A stretch of DNA of 45,361 nucleotides, from positions 1 through 45,361 of IMG/VR virus record IMGVR_UViG_3300021962_000197, one strand, 5' to 3'. Shown here piece after piece: positions 6,942-13,547 of this stretch (its first letter is position 1; each line of letters starts with the position of its first letter). Below the pieces are notes generated by a model, which was not told the DNA's origin, ran no database searches, and saw only the letters and a program-made list of their open reading frames with translations. Both the position numbers and the translations under genes were made by a program. This DNA comes from a virus.

Positions 6942-7090
6942 CTACCGAAGAACAAATTGAAGAAATCCTACACGAAGCATCCTCATATGGTCTTCGTATA
7001 GAAGTAATGGAATCCGCAAAAGGTTTCATTGAAGAGGGTTATGATAAAGTAACCGCATATGAACTCGCGTATCAAGAATGGATTAAATAA
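6938..7090 (+). CDS. small acidic helical protein
   Basis: 50 residues from ATG 6938 (ATGA overlap). It is entirely helical and acidic, with EEQIEEILHEASSYGLRIEV at the start and a C-terminal helix YELAYQEWIK. No family is recognised. Confidence 0.6.
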   Translation: MTTEEQIEEILHEASSYGLRIEVMESAKGFIEEGYDKVTAYELAYQEWIK

Positions 7091-7097
7091 CTGAATT

Positions 7098-7196
7098 ATG
7101 AATGAAATAGTAATTGCAATGGCTTTTGTAATTCTCCTCGTTGGAGGTGGATTATTTTATGTTGGGTATCAAGAACACAAAGACAAAAACAAATGA
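7098..7196 (+). CDS. small single-pass membrane protein
   Basis: 32 residues. One hydrophobic segment (about residues 4-23, IVIAMAFVILLVGGGLFYVG) is followed by a charged tail (YQEHKDKNK), giving a likely N-out/C-in single-pass protein. The stop overlaps the next ATG (ATGA). Such mini membrane proteins are common in large phages and their roles are unknown. Confidence 0.6.
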   Translation: MNEIVIAMAFVILLVGGGLFYVGYQEHKDKNK

Positions 7197-7723
7197 ACGA
7201 CCATATTTTTCCGTATTGGGATGATGACCGATTGAGTCAGCGTGACCCAGGTGATGAACAACCACCACACACACCTTCTAAAAAGTCCTTGGATGATAGA
7301 GATGATGTAGAACTCTATATTATGTCTGAAGAGGAGGAAGCTGACTTTGTAGAGTTCTTGGAATCCGATGAGTACAAGAACTGGCAAGAACAACAAGCTG
7401 AAATCGAACAATTGAGTCAGTCAACTGAAAAACGATTCTATGGTCTTGTTAAGGTTAAGAAAGCCGACCTCATCGCTCCTACTGAATCTCAACTATTGTC
7501 GTATTATATTGACTATGGATTTAATAACATTGAAGATGTAATCGAAGAGTATGGTGAGGAGGAGATGCTTCGTGAGTGGTATGTGAATACTAACTTTACA
7601 TATGACAATGAACAATATCGTGAATTAAATTCAATCAATCACATTGATTGGGATTCCGAATGCGAAGAGGTTGAGGTTATTAGTAAGGATGAATATGATG
7701 ACTATAAAAAATATTCTTGGTAA
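7193..7723 (+). CDS. hypothetical highly acidic protein
   Basis: 176 residues with a very high Asp/Glu content. Residues 1-40 are proline-rich and probably disordered. A coiled-coil-like helix (about 60-80) follows, then RFYGLVKVKKADLIAPTE (about 81-98), the most domain-like part, and an acidic C-terminus ending in KKYSW. Acidic phage proteins of this kind may mimic DNA or bind host factors, but nothing specific is visible. It overlaps the upstream small membrane protein by 4 nt. Confidence 0.7.
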   Translation: MNDHIFPYWDDDRLSQRDPGDEQPPHTPSKKSLDDRDDVELYIMSEEEEADFVEFLESDEYKNWQEQQAEIEQLSQSTEKRFYGLVKVKKADLIAPTESQLLSYYIDYGFNNIEDVIEEYGEEEMLREWYVNTNFTYDNEQYRELNSINHIDWDSECEEVEVISKDEYDDYKKYSW

Positions 7724-7724
7724 T

Positions 7725-7937
7725 ATGGATTGGTTACAAATCGTATCAATCTATCTGATGATTGGATTGGTTAATACATTTATCATCGATTGGTGGCATA
7801 ATGTATTAGTCAGAATCACCAAGGAGAACTTTGAACAATACAACAATTGGGAACGAGTGGTGTTGATTGTATTGTGGCCCGTATACTCTACGGTATTTTG
7901 GTTTATTTTTTGGAAAAACATTTTTAAGAAAAAATGA
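7725..7937 (+). CDS. small two-pass membrane protein
   Basis: 70 residues from ATG 7725, 1 nt after the previous stop. There are two hydrophobic segments (about 4-22 and 45-63) separated by a polar loop, plus a basic C-terminus (KNIFKKK). It is aromatic rich (Trp, Tyr, Phe). Its size and topology would suit a holin-like or envelope-modifying protein, but no lysis enzyme is adjacent, so the function is open. Confidence 0.6.
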   Translation: MDWLQIVSIYLMIGLVNTFIIDWWHNVLVRITKENFEQYNNWERVVLIVLWPVYSTVFWFIFWKNIFKKK

Positions 7938-8023
7938 GTGAATTAGTAATCGTTCTCATACCAATTTGTATAATGGGATTGATTGTATGGAGAGCCGTAA
8001 AGATGTTATTAGATGAAGAGTAA
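7934..8023 (+). CDS. very small membrane protein
   Basis: 29 residues, ATGA overlap with the previous gene. One hydrophobic helix (about residues 4-19, LVIVLIPICIMGLIVW) is followed by a short charged tail. It is supported by exact start/stop overlap with both neighbours. Confidence 0.5.
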   Translation: MSELVIVLIPICIMGLIVWRAVKMLLDEE

Positions 8024-8183
8024 AGAATGTACTTGTACCATTTGCGGAGTTGAAGAGGATGACCAATTCATTAAAGGTGAGATTGGAATTATGCAGGTTC
8101 AATTTTGTATTTGGTGTTTGACTGGCCTTCTTGATATGGCTGAACAACTAAACCCTTGCCCTTGTAGAGATGATGAAGAATAG
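8013..8183 (+). CDS. small Cys-rich, zinc-ribbon-like protein
   Basis: 56 residues. The cysteines are arranged as ECTCTICG (residues 5-12), FCIWC (31-35) and PCPC (48-51), so several CxC/CxxC pairs could bind zinc or another metal. It overlaps its neighbours by 11 and 14 nt. It may be a small zinc-binding regulator or adaptor; no named family is recognised. Confidence 0.55.
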   Translation: MKSKECTCTICGVEEDDQFIKGEIGIMQVQFCIWCLTGLLDMAEQLNPCPCRDDEE

Positions 8184-8331
8184 ATATATTAAACTCGAAC
8201 GATTTACCCAATGGGGTCAAATCTATCCCCTACCAACAATCAGAATCACCCACGACAAAATGTTGTATGGTTGGTATACTATTGAATTTATTTGGATGAA
8301 GTGGGGAGTATCCCTAAACATTATTCTATGA
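8170..8331 (+). CDS. small hypothetical phage protein
   Basis: 53 residues from ATG 8170 (a second ATG follows at 8173). It is rich in Trp/Tyr and basic, with NRYIKLERFTQWGQIYP near the N-terminus and YGWYTIEFIWMKWG near the C-terminus. The stop overlaps the start of the methylglyoxal synthase gene (ATGA at 8328). Function unknown. Confidence 0.6.
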   Translation: MMKNRYIKLERFTQWGQIYPLPTIRITHDKMLYGWYTIEFIWMKWGVSLNIIL

Positions 8332-8702
8332 AAATAGGATTGATTTCCCACGATGGGAAAAAAGCTTCAATGGTCGCATTCGTAATGAAGAGATTGGATT
8401 TCTTCAATCGTGAGGATGTGGATATTGTAACTACCGGCACAACTGGTACAATGATTCTTCACGCTGGGGTTGGGAAGGTACAACGAGTATCTTCTGGTCC
8501 TCTTGGTGGTGATGCTGAAATCGGAGCGATGGTCGCTCGTAAAGAAATGGATGCTGTAATCTTCTTCCGTGACCCTTTGGATAAACACCCACACGAACCA
8601 GACATTCAGATGTTGATGAGATTGTGTGATGTTCACGATGTCCCTCTGGCTACCAACTATAAAGCCGGGCATATTGTTATTGATTACTTTTCTAAAAAAT
8701 GA
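8328..8702 (+). CDS. mgsA: methylglyoxal synthase
   Basis: 124 residues from ATG 8328. The family signatures are clear: SHDGKK (7-12), the phosphate-binding TTGTTGTM (35-42), SGPLGGDAEIGA (56-67) with Asp62, FFRDP with Asp82, and PHEPD with His89 and Asp92. With an offset of nine these match the E. coli catalytic Asp71, Asp91, His98 and Asp101. The enzyme converts dihydroxyacetone phosphate to methylglyoxal and phosphate, bypassing lower glycolysis. The protein is about 28 residues shorter than E. coli MgsA (152). It lacks the C-terminal extension that carries an additional phosphate-contacting Arg in the bacterial enzyme. It overlaps both neighbours by 4 nt, so it is an integral operon member. 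Confidence 0.93.
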   Translation: MKIGLISHDGKKASMVAFVMKRLDFFNREDVDIVTTGTTGTMILHAGVGKVQRVSSGPLGGDAEIGAMVARKEMDAVIFFRDPLDKHPHEPDIQMLMRLCDVHDVPLATNYKAGHIVIDYFSKK

Positions 8703-9223
8703 AAACATTTCTTGAAATCGGAACTTGTGATTTTGATACTTTAAACTATCTATCCGACCGTGGGTGGAGAGGGATTATTGTAGAACCAATTAAAAAGTAT
8801 TTAGATAATATTAAAAGAAAAGAAAGAATACATTATTATAATGCGGCTGTGGATTGGGTCGATGGTACTCGTAAGATGTATATAGCACCCGACCATATTG
8901 TAAATGAAGATTACGACTTTGCAGGAATGTCTTCATTTTATAATATAAGTAATGTTCTTACTGAAGAGGTGATTGTACCTACAATCACAATTAAAAAGAT
9001 TCTTTACGATACTAATATTGTGGAATTGGACTTCTTAAAAATCGATACAGAAGGTCACGATTTTGAAATACTACAAATGGTTTTTAATGAAAAAGTTTTT
9101 CCAAAATATTTACAAGCCGAAATCAAACATCTAACTAATGTTGATGAACTAAAAAAGTTATTGACCACAAACGGATATCACTATACTATTAGCGGTGATA
9201 ATGTATTTGCAATTTTATTATGA
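8699..9223 (+). CDS. FkbM-family SAM-dependent methyltransferase
   Basis: 174 residues. Class I methyltransferase motifs are present: FLEIGTCDFDTL (4-15, SAM-binding motif I), IIVEP (26-30, acidic ribose contact) and the FkbM hallmark DFLKIDTEGHDFEIL (111-125), followed by QAEIKHL. FkbM enzymes O-methylate sugars and other small molecules. It lies with another methyltransferase, a GT25 glycosyltransferase and a sulfotransferase, so it may modify a glycan (virion, host surface or DNA-linked). It overlaps its neighbours by 4 nt on both sides. It is shorter than typical bacterial FkbM proteins but keeps the core fold. Confidence 0.85.
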   Translation: MKTFLEIGTCDFDTLNYLSDRGWRGIIVEPIKKYLDNIKRKERIHYYNAAVDWVDGTRKMYIAPDHIVNEDYDFAGMSSFYNISNVLTEEVIVPTITIKKILYDTNIVELDFLKIDTEGHDFEILQMVFNEKVFPKYLQAEIKHLTNVDELKKLLTTNGYHYTISGDNVFAILL

Positions 9224-9912
9224 ACGAAATAAAAGAAGCACTTTCAACCCACTGGGAAGAACCTTGGTGTATGGATAGATGGGAAATCATCAATCATATT
9301 ATCAAGCGTTACGGATTTGAATCTTACTTGGAAATTGGTGTATCCAATCCAAGGTGGTGTTTTAATATGGTATCGTGTCGTGATAAAGATGCAGTAGACC
9401 CTGGCGTTGAGTTTGAGAACAATGTCGCTAACTATAAGATGACCTCTGATGAGTTTTTTAAGTCCATCCCCAAAGACAAAAAGTGGGATGTGATTTTTAT
9501 TGATGGTCTTCATCTCGCTCAACAAGTAATCAAGGATGTTCACAATTCACTTGACCATTTGAACAATGGTGGTTTTATTATTATGCACGATTGTAGTCCA
9601 CCCAACATCTGGCGTCAACGAGAAAATTATTCTATTGATGGGTTCAACTATCCGTGGAATGGAACTACTTGGAAAGCGTACTACGCATTACGAATTACAC
9701 GACCTGATTTGACAATGGGAGTGGTTGATACTGATTACGGAGTTGGTATTATTCGTAGAGGTTCTCAAATGTTAGCACCTGCTGACAACACCTTCTATGA
9801 CTACAATGTCTTTGATTCAAATCGTAAGGAGTACCTCAATCTTATCAGTTGTGATGACCTCCAAAACTTTTTAGATGAATCTGATAGAAAGTATTTGGAT
9901 ATATCAAATTAA
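9220..9912 (+). CDS. class I SAM-dependent methyltransferase (Methyltransf_24-like)
   Basis: 230 residues. Motif I is YLEIGVSNPRW (36-46), with an acidic residue at VDPG (59-62). WDVIFIDGLH (89-98) and GGFIIMHDCSPP (117-128) follow, a pattern typical of the Methyltransf_24 type found beside glycan genes. The substrate is not evident; the adjacent FkbM methyltransferase and downstream GT25 and sulfotransferase suggest glycan modification. The final codons (YLDISN) contain the -33 element of the next promoter. Overlap with the upstream gene is 4 nt. Confidence 0.8.
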   Translation: MNEIKEALSTHWEEPWCMDRWEIINHIIKRYGFESYLEIGVSNPRWCFNMVSCRDKDAVDPGVEFENNVANYKMTSDEFFKSIPKDKKWDVIFIDGLHLAQQVIKDVHNSLDHLNNGGFIIMHDCSPPNIWRQRENYSIDGFNYPWNGTTWKAYYALRITRPDLTMGVVDTDYGVGIIRRGSQMLAPADNTFYDYNVFDSNRKEYLNLISCDDLQNFLDESDRKYLDISN

Positions 9913-9925
9913 TTTCGTATATTTG
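9895..9925 (+). promoter_or_regulatory. class B promoter
   Basis: TTG 9895-9897 (TTGGAT), N20, TATATTTG 9918-9925, with the TTTCG extension. The -33 element is inside the upstream coding end. The next start is ATG 9944. Confidence 0.78.
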
Positions 9926-9943
9926 TATCAAAGATTAAGAAAT

Positions 9944-10273
9944 ATGAAATATCAGAAAATCTCAAACAAAGAAAAAGCGAATCAACTTGTGGGTGGTTCA
10001 TCTTTAAAGGACCGATTGATTGGATTCAATTACAAACAATTAGTAACCGCATTTGGCGAACCCACATTCGACTCACGAAGTGGTGATGGTAAAGTTCAGA
10101 AGCAATGGGTATTTCAGCGAAAATCAGATGGGGCTATATTCACCCTCTATGATTGGAAGACATACGATGTTAATCAAACTGAAAACTTTCTTCAGAATTG
10201 GAATGTTGGTGGTCACTCTTACGCGGGTGAGTTTGTTAGTGATTTAATCATTGAACTTAAAAAGAAAAATTAA
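9944..10273 (+). CDS. conserved hypothetical protein
   Basis: 109 residues from ATG 9944; upstream in-frame starts would overlap the promoter. The sequence has an AFGEPTFDSRSGDGKVQKQW stretch and then FTLYDWKTYD, ending in a glycine-containing segment (NWNVGGHSYAGEFV). I recall this layout from small phage proteins of unknown function. It is the first gene of a class B operon that continues with the glycosyltransferase. No catalytic motif can be named. Confidence 0.7.
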   Translation: MKYQKISNKEKANQLVGGSSLKDRLIGFNYKQLVTAFGEPTFDSRSGDGKVQKQWVFQRKSDGAIFTLYDWKTYDVNQTENFLQNWNVGGHSYAGEFVSDLIIELKKKN

Positions 10274-10274
10274 T

Positions 10275-10430
10275 ATGATATCGTATTATTTCTATTCTCG
10301 TAACGATAAGAGTTGTGAACCTATTTACTATTGTAAAGCAAAGTCACGATTGCGAGCCGCTCAAATGTTTGCCGAAGGTAAACGACTTCCTCTCAAAACA
10401 TTCTTGTCGTTGTACGGAGTATCAAAATGA
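10275..10430 (+). CDS. small hypothetical protein
   Basis: 51 residues from ATG 10275, 1 nt after the previous stop, with ATGA overlap into the glycosyltransferase gene. The N-terminus is aromatic (MISYYFYSRNDKS) and the C-terminal half is basic helical (KSRLRAAQMFAEGKRLPLKT). It is supported by the exact fit between its neighbours. Confidence 0.55.
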   Translation: MISYYFYSRNDKSCEPIYYCKAKSRLRAAQMFAEGKRLPLKTFLSLYGVSK

Positions 10431-11152
10431 AACTCGATAAAGTTTATATCATAACTACCAATCACTCCGAAGAAAATTATTCGGATATTGTGAGTCGGTT
10501 AAACATATTGTTACCATATGGAACTCCCTATGAAATTATAGAGGGTGTTATTGGTAAACACTTATCCGGCGATGATGTACACTTGTTTCCTAATTGGAAC
10601 ATCGAATCTGACAACGAATTTTGGAATCGTGAGATTACCAAAGGTGAAATCGGGTGTACCCTATCTCATATTAAAGTTTGGGAAGACGCTTACAAAAATC
10701 AATACGAAAATGTTCTGATTCTTGAGGATGACTTTTTCACATACAACCTAATAGATTGGGATTCGATTGACAAGGTAAATTTTACAGCGTGGGATATGAT
10801 TTATTTAGGTCGGATTCCACAAACCGGCTACGAAGGTATTGGTGATGTTCCTATTAAAGGATTCACCGACTTTGTATACGCAGGGTTCTCGTATCAAACT
10901 CACGCATACTTGTTGAATCGTAAGGGATTGGGTAAGATTATGTTTCAGATAGATACAATCAAAAATAACATTATACCGGCAGATGAACTTTTGTCCGCAT
11001 TGATTTCATATCATCCACGAGTAGATGTTCGTAGAACCTTTGTATCCAATCTAATAGGACTCTCATTTGTAGAGAATCAAATTCAACAATTTAGAAACGA
11101 AGCGGTAGGTGGGTCAACCACCGCCCCAATAAAAGATATAGATTATGACTGA
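10427..11152 (+). CDS. glycosyltransferase family 25 (LPS-type)
   Basis: 241 residues. Typical GT25 features are present: the N-terminal strand DKVYIITTNHSEE (4-16), the signature KGEIGCTLSHIKVWED (72-87), VLILEDDFF (96-104, metal/nucleotide-sugar acidic triad) and WDMIYLGR (122-129). GT25 enzymes transfer galactose, glucose or related sugars to LPS or proteins. In this phage it is grouped with two methyltransferases and a sulfotransferase, suggesting a surface or virion glycan-modifying set. It overlaps both neighbours (4 and 8 nt). Confidence 0.85.
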   Translation: MKLDKVYIITTNHSEENYSDIVSRLNILLPYGTPYEIIEGVIGKHLSGDDVHLFPNWNIESDNEFWNREITKGEIGCTLSHIKVWEDAYKNQYENVLILEDDFFTYNLIDWDSIDKVNFTAWDMIYLGRIPQTGYEGIGDVPIKGFTDFVYAGFSYQTHAYLLNRKGLGKIMFQIDTIKNNIIPADELLSALISYHPRVDVRRTFVSNLIGLSFVENQIQQFRNEAVGGSTTAPIKDIDYD

Positions 11153-11462
11153 ACAGGAACTACACAAACTATTAGAGATTCAATACCTAAAAGGTCGTAT
11201 TGATGAACTACATAAAGCGTTTCCTACCATTACCAATATGGATAGGTCGAGAAAATTAGACGCTCGTATTCAAAAGTATTACGACAAATTAAAGAACACC
11301 GATGAGATGGCGTATCACTTATATCTTGTCGAACATCACAATCAACAAATCTCTAAAGAAAAATCAAAGAAACACATACAAGAGTTGTTACGAGAAATCA
11401 TTCCACAACTTGGAGATGTTGAGTTGATTCACAAAATCAAATTACAACTCGAAAAATACTAA
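11145..11462 (+). CDS. hypothetical coiled-coil protein
   Basis: 105 residues, almost entirely helical with heptad-like Leu/Ile spacing (for example the run LEIQYLKGRIDELHKAF, residues 10-26, and KLDARIQKYYDKL). It is charged and has no catalytic motif. It lies between the GT25 and sulfotransferase genes, with 8-nt overlap upstream and a 1-nt gap downstream, so it is co-translated with them. It may be a structural or adaptor protein. Confidence 0.65.
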   Translation: MTEQELHKLLEIQYLKGRIDELHKAFPTITNMDRSRKLDARIQKYYDKLKNTDEMAYHLYLVEHHNQQISKEKSKKHIQELLREIIPQLGDVELIHKIKLQLEKY

Positions 11463-11463
11463 T

Positions 11464-12063
11464 ATGATATTTCATAAACATCAATTGGTTTTTATTGCGA
11501 TTCCCAAAACGGCTACTACATCCGTGTGGTGGTTGTTGAAGAATCGTACCGATGGGTTTTCAGGTCACCAACACATTTCAATGTTGGATTTATATAAAGA
11601 AAATGATAAGGACCTTGTAGATTTTTATCATTCGTTCACCATAGTCAGGAATCCATACACAAGATTCGTATCTGCGTACAAACATATGAAAAAGAGTAAC
11701 AATTTGTATGGTAATTCAACTCCACTTGAAATGTTAAAATATCTCTATGGTAAAATGCAGGAATCTGAAAATAAGATTCTCGAAAGACATTCGGTAGATG
11801 ATGTCTGGGTTCCTCAAAATCAATGGTGTTGTATTCATAAGATTCCTGTCGTAGATAGGATTATACGATACGAATCTTTGGAATCCGAATGGAAGGATTT
11901 TGTTGAGTTTCAAAACAACCGTATTACCATCTCAAACATATCAGACCAATTACCCCATCACAATCTTGGCGCTGGTACTGATATTATACTTGGTGAAGAG
12001 GAAAAGAAATATATTCAAAAGATTTACCGAAACGACTTTGAAATATTTGGATATTCCAAGTAA
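11464..12063 (+). CDS. sulfotransferase (Sulfotransfer_2-like)
   Basis: 199 residues. The PAPS-binding elements are visible: the 5'-phosphosulfate loop FIAIPKTATTSVWW (10-23) and the 3'-phosphate-binding segment FTIVRNPYTRFVSAYKHM (58-75) with Arg62 and Ser70. These are hallmarks of Golgi-type and bacterial carbohydrate sulfotransferases. The enzyme would transfer sulfate from PAPS to a hydroxyl, most likely on a glycan given the glycosyltransferase and methyltransferases upstream. The cofactor PAPS could be made by the APS-kinase-like protein at 14431-14865. It is the last protein gene before the RNA block, and its end overlaps the -33 element of the RNA promoter. Confidence 0.85.
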   Translation: MIFHKHQLVFIAIPKTATTSVWWLLKNRTDGFSGHQHISMLDLYKENDKDLVDFYHSFTIVRNPYTRFVSAYKHMKKSNNLYGNSTPLEMLKYLYGKMQESENKILERHSVDDVWVPQNQWCCIHKIPVVDRIIRYESLESEWKDFVEFQNNRITISNISDQLPHHNLGAGTDIILGEEEKKYIQKIYRNDFEIFGYSK

Positions 12064-12077
12064 ATGTCGTATATTTG
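12047..12077 (+). promoter_or_regulatory. class B promoter of the tRNA block
   Basis: TTG 12047-12049 (TTGGAT), N20, TATATTTG 12070-12077. Transcription would begin just before tRNA-Leu at 12090. Confidence 0.78.
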
Positions 12078-12089
12078 TATCACTAAAAT

Positions 12090-12174
12090 GCCGATGTGGT
12101 GAAATGGTAGACACGAGGGACTTAAAATCCCTTGAACAGTAATGTTCGTGCCGGTTCGAGTCCGGCCATCGGTA
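12090..12174 (+). tRNA. tRNA-Leu (anticodon TAA)
   Basis: Cloverleaf with acceptor GCCGATG/CATCGGT (G1:U72), anticodon loop CTTAAAA, a long variable arm (class II, as expected for Leu), and T-loop TTCGAGT. The 3' CCA is not encoded. Confidence 0.95.
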
Positions 12175-12219
12175 CACGGAAACCCACATAGTTCTTTGAC
12201 TTATTGTCCCTATTAAGAT

Positions 12220-12296
12220 GCACCCATAGCTCAGCTGGATAGAGCAACGCACTTCTAATGCGTAGGTCGAAGGTTCGAATCCTTCTGGGTGTACCA
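12220..12296 (+). tRNA. tRNA-Arg (anticodon TCT)
   Basis: Acceptor GCACCCA/TGGGTGT, anticodon stem ACGCA/TGCGT with loop CTTCTAA, canonical D-loop and TTCGAAT T-loop. Discriminator A is followed by an encoded CCA. It reads AGA/AGG. Confidence 0.95.
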
Positions 12297-12298
12297 TT

Positions 12299-12372
12299 TA
12301 CCCCTTTCGTCTAATTGGCAGGACATCTGATTTTGGTTCAGCGAATCGAGGTTCGAATCCTTGAGGGGGTAC
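12299..12372 (+). tRNA. tRNA-Gln (anticodon TTG)
   Basis: Acceptor TACCCCT/GGGGGTA with the weak U1:A72 pair typical of tRNA-Gln. Anticodon loop TTTTGGT, T-loop TTCGAAT. CCA is not encoded. It lies only 2 nt after the tRNA-Arg CCA. Confidence 0.92.
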
Positions 12373-12381
12373 ACATACATT

Positions 12382-12463
12382 GGGAGTATCGCATAGCGGC
12401 TATTGCAGTTGACTGTAAATCAATCGCCTAACGGCATCGGTGGTTCGAGTCCATCTACTCCCA
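12382..12463 (+). tRNA. tRNA-Tyr (anticodon GTA)
   Basis: Acceptor GGGAGTA/TACTCCC, anticodon loop CTGTAAA, long class II variable arm as expected for bacterial Tyr, T-loop TTCGAGT. Confidence 0.94.
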
Positions 12464-12552
12464 CTCCCAGGCGTGTACTGAAGGTTTCCTTATTCCTTAA
12501 AAATAAGGTGGAGCTGAAGTGGCGGGTTGTTGGTGTCCCTTAACACCAAGTT
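12464..12552 (+). ncRNA. structured spacer RNA with two CCTTAA-loop hairpins
   Basis: This tRNA-sized gap between tRNA-Tyr and tRNA-Pro is not a recognisable tRNA. It contains hairpin CCTTATT/AATAAGG (12488-12508) with loop CCTTAAA, and hairpin TTGGTG/CACCAA (12530-12549) with loop TCCCTTAA. The shared loop core CCTTAA recurs in a hairpin at 13803-13825. It could be a small RNA, a processing signal, or a decayed tRNA. Confidence 0.35.
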
Positions 12553-12625
<73 letters not shown>

Positions 12626-12630
12626 CAAAT

Positions 12631-12702
12631 GGTCCGTTGGTCTATCGGTTAGGACACATCCCTTTCACGGATGAAAGAGGGGTTCGATTCCCCTACGGAC
12701 TA
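12631..12702 (+). tRNA. tRNA-Glu (anticodon TTC)
   Basis: Acceptor GGTCCGT/ACGGACT, anticodon stem CATCC/GGATG with loop CTTTCAC, T-loop TTCGATT. CCA is not encoded. Confidence 0.94.
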
Positions 12703-12703
12703 C

Positions 12704-12796
12704 AAAGTGGTTATAGACGAGCACGATTCTAAAGTGAGTTGTACATAATCTTTAGATAGTTAGTAGAAGTAGAAACCGCAAGTTTCTCACCACTTT
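12704..12796 (+). ncRNA. candidate structured RNA closed by AAAGTGG/CCACTTT
   Basis: A 93-nt stretch with terminal 7-bp helix AAAGTGG (12704-12710)/CCACTTT (12790-12796). Inside are TCTAAAG/CTTTAGA (12728-12756) and AGAAAC/GTTTCT with a CGCAA loop (12771-12787), giving a three-way-junction layout. There is no anticodon arm or T-loop, so it is not a tRNA. Its position in the tRNA transcript suggests a processed small RNA. Support is base-pairing only. Confidence 0.4.
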
Positions 12797-12803
12797 AATT
12801 AAA

Positions 12804-12934
12804 GGTACAAACCATATTTATTTGTACCGAGCGTAGTAAGGGAAGGAGTTGATAGAAATACAGCGACCCCACCTTCCCAATTTGAGAGTTTAAAAAGGGC
12901 CCTTCCGTTTTACGGCTTGTTGGGCCCGACTCTC
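12804..12934 (+). ncRNA. candidate structured RNA / leader with three stem-loops
   Basis: Three stem-loops lie in a row: GGTACAAA/TTTGTACC (12804-12828, loop holding the late-promoter-like CCATATTTA), GGGAAGG/CCTTCCC (12840-12878), and a nested stack. The stack consists of GAGAGT/ACTCTC (12884-12934) enclosing GGGCCC/GGGCCC and CCGT/ACGG. The last stack is terminator-like but is followed by only a weak T tract (ACTTTATT). No open frame covers it. It may be a small RNA or the 3' end of the first tRNA transcript. Confidence 0.4.
12811..12822 (+). promoter_or_regulatory. class C (late-type) motif
   Basis: ACCATATTTATT, matching the A(A/C)CATATTTATW motif seen before genes at 12987, 22556, 30660 and 40980. 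It lies inside an 8-bp inverted repeat. Assignment as a late promoter is inference from recurrence. Confidence 0.35.
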
Positions 12935-12953
12935 ACTTTATTAACATTGTGAA

Positions 12954-12963
12954 ACATATTTAT
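12954..12963 (+). promoter_or_regulatory. class C (late-type) promoter motif
   Basis: ACATATTTAT, 23 nt before ATG 12987. It is the same motif found before structural genes. It resembles the T4 late core TATAAATA read as TATTTATA, but its orientation relative to the gene needs experiment. Confidence 0.45.
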
Positions 12964-12986
12964 TATAGTAAATAAAACAAAAAGTT

Positions 12987-13247
12987 ATGAGTAAGATTTC
13001 TCGAAGATTATTCCAGGCGTTGGAATCAAAATACACCGCAGAGATTATGGATGCAAGAGCACGAATCTCAATCTATTTTGAAAATCCGGTCGCAATCGGT
13101 GAACACCCACAACATACTGAAGAACTTGATTTGTTAGTAACGCAACTGACTGACGCTACTGATAAGCTTTCTACACTCCGTGATAACTTTGGTGAGGAGT
13201 ATGGTGGATTTGATGAGAAGGACTCGAAAACTTTGTTGAAAGGATAA
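12987..13247 (+). CDS. conserved hypothetical phage protein
   Basis: 86 residues, helical, with the segment ARISIYFENPVAIGEHPQHT (about 24-43) flanked by two helices (ALESKYTAEIMDA and LDLLVTQLTDATDKLSTL). I recall this NPVAIGEHPQH pattern in short proteins of marine T4-like phages, generally unannotated. It is expressed behind a late-type motif, which hints at a structural or assembly role, but that is inference. It lies between the structured RNA region and tRNA-Ser. Confidence 0.7.
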   Translation: MSKISRRLFQALESKYTAEIMDARARISIYFENPVAIGEHPQHTEELDLLVTQLTDATDKLSTLRDNFGEEYGGFDEKDSKTLLKG

Positions 13248-13258
13248 ATCAACACTAC

Positions 13259-13343
13259 GGAGAGTTGGCAGAGTGGTCGATTGCGGCGGTCTTGAAAACC
13301 GTTGAGGGTAATACCTCCGGGAGTTCGAATCTCTCACTCTCCG
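13259..13343 (+). tRNA. tRNA-Ser (anticodon TGA)
   Basis: Acceptor GGAGAGT/ACTCTCC, discriminator G as required for Ser, anticodon loop CTTGAAA, long class II variable arm, T-loop TTCGAAT. Confidence 0.95.
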
Positions 13344-13385
13344 CTACGCAGTCAGATGTTTCTTTGAGGTACGGAAAAAAATATT

Positions 13386-13415
13386 TTGAAATATGAAAAT
13401 TATTTCGTATATTTG
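13386..13415 (+). promoter_or_regulatory. class B promoter of the second RNA block
   Basis: TTG 13386-13388, N19, TATATTTG 13408-13415 with the TTTCG extension. It lies 12 nt before the Gly-type cloverleaf at 13427. This is the only copy with 19 rather than 20 nt spacing. Confidence 0.72.
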
Positions 13416-13426
13416 TATCACAAATC

Positions 13427-13498
13427 GCGGGAGAAGAGTTAAAAGAAACTCGCTTATCTACCAGATAGGAGATGTTGGGGCAGTTCCAACTTCCCGCT
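13427..13498 (+). tRNA. aberrant tRNA-Gly-like RNA (anticodon ACC)
   Basis: A 72-nt cloverleaf: acceptor GCGGGAG/TTCCCGC, D-stem GAGT/ACTC, anticodon stem CTTAT/ATAGG with loop CTACCAG (U33, anticodon ACC), T-stem GTTGG/CCAAC, discriminator T as in Gly tRNAs. The elbow is abnormal. The D-loop TAAAAGAA has no G18G19, position 8 is A, and the T-loop GGCAGTT lacks TTCRA. A sister copy at 13986 has the same layout with compensatory stem changes, so the fold is supported. It may be a divergent tRNA-Gly, a non-decoding glycyl-tRNA or a decoy. Confidence 0.6.
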
Positions 13499-13547
13499 CA
13501 AAGTTTGTTCTTTGTTTTTATGTTTAATTTAATTTGAAAGATTTCTT

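Noticed and set aside
11950-12297. Reverse-strand open frame resembling a known protein (PEGFEPST-type)
   Set aside because: It is antisense to tRNA-Leu and tRNA-Arg; this kind of frame is a common spurious annotation created by tRNA genes.
12464-12552. Ochre-suppressor-like anticodon in a hairpin loop CCTTAAA
   Set aside because: U33 is missing and there is no cloverleaf, acceptor or T-arm around it.
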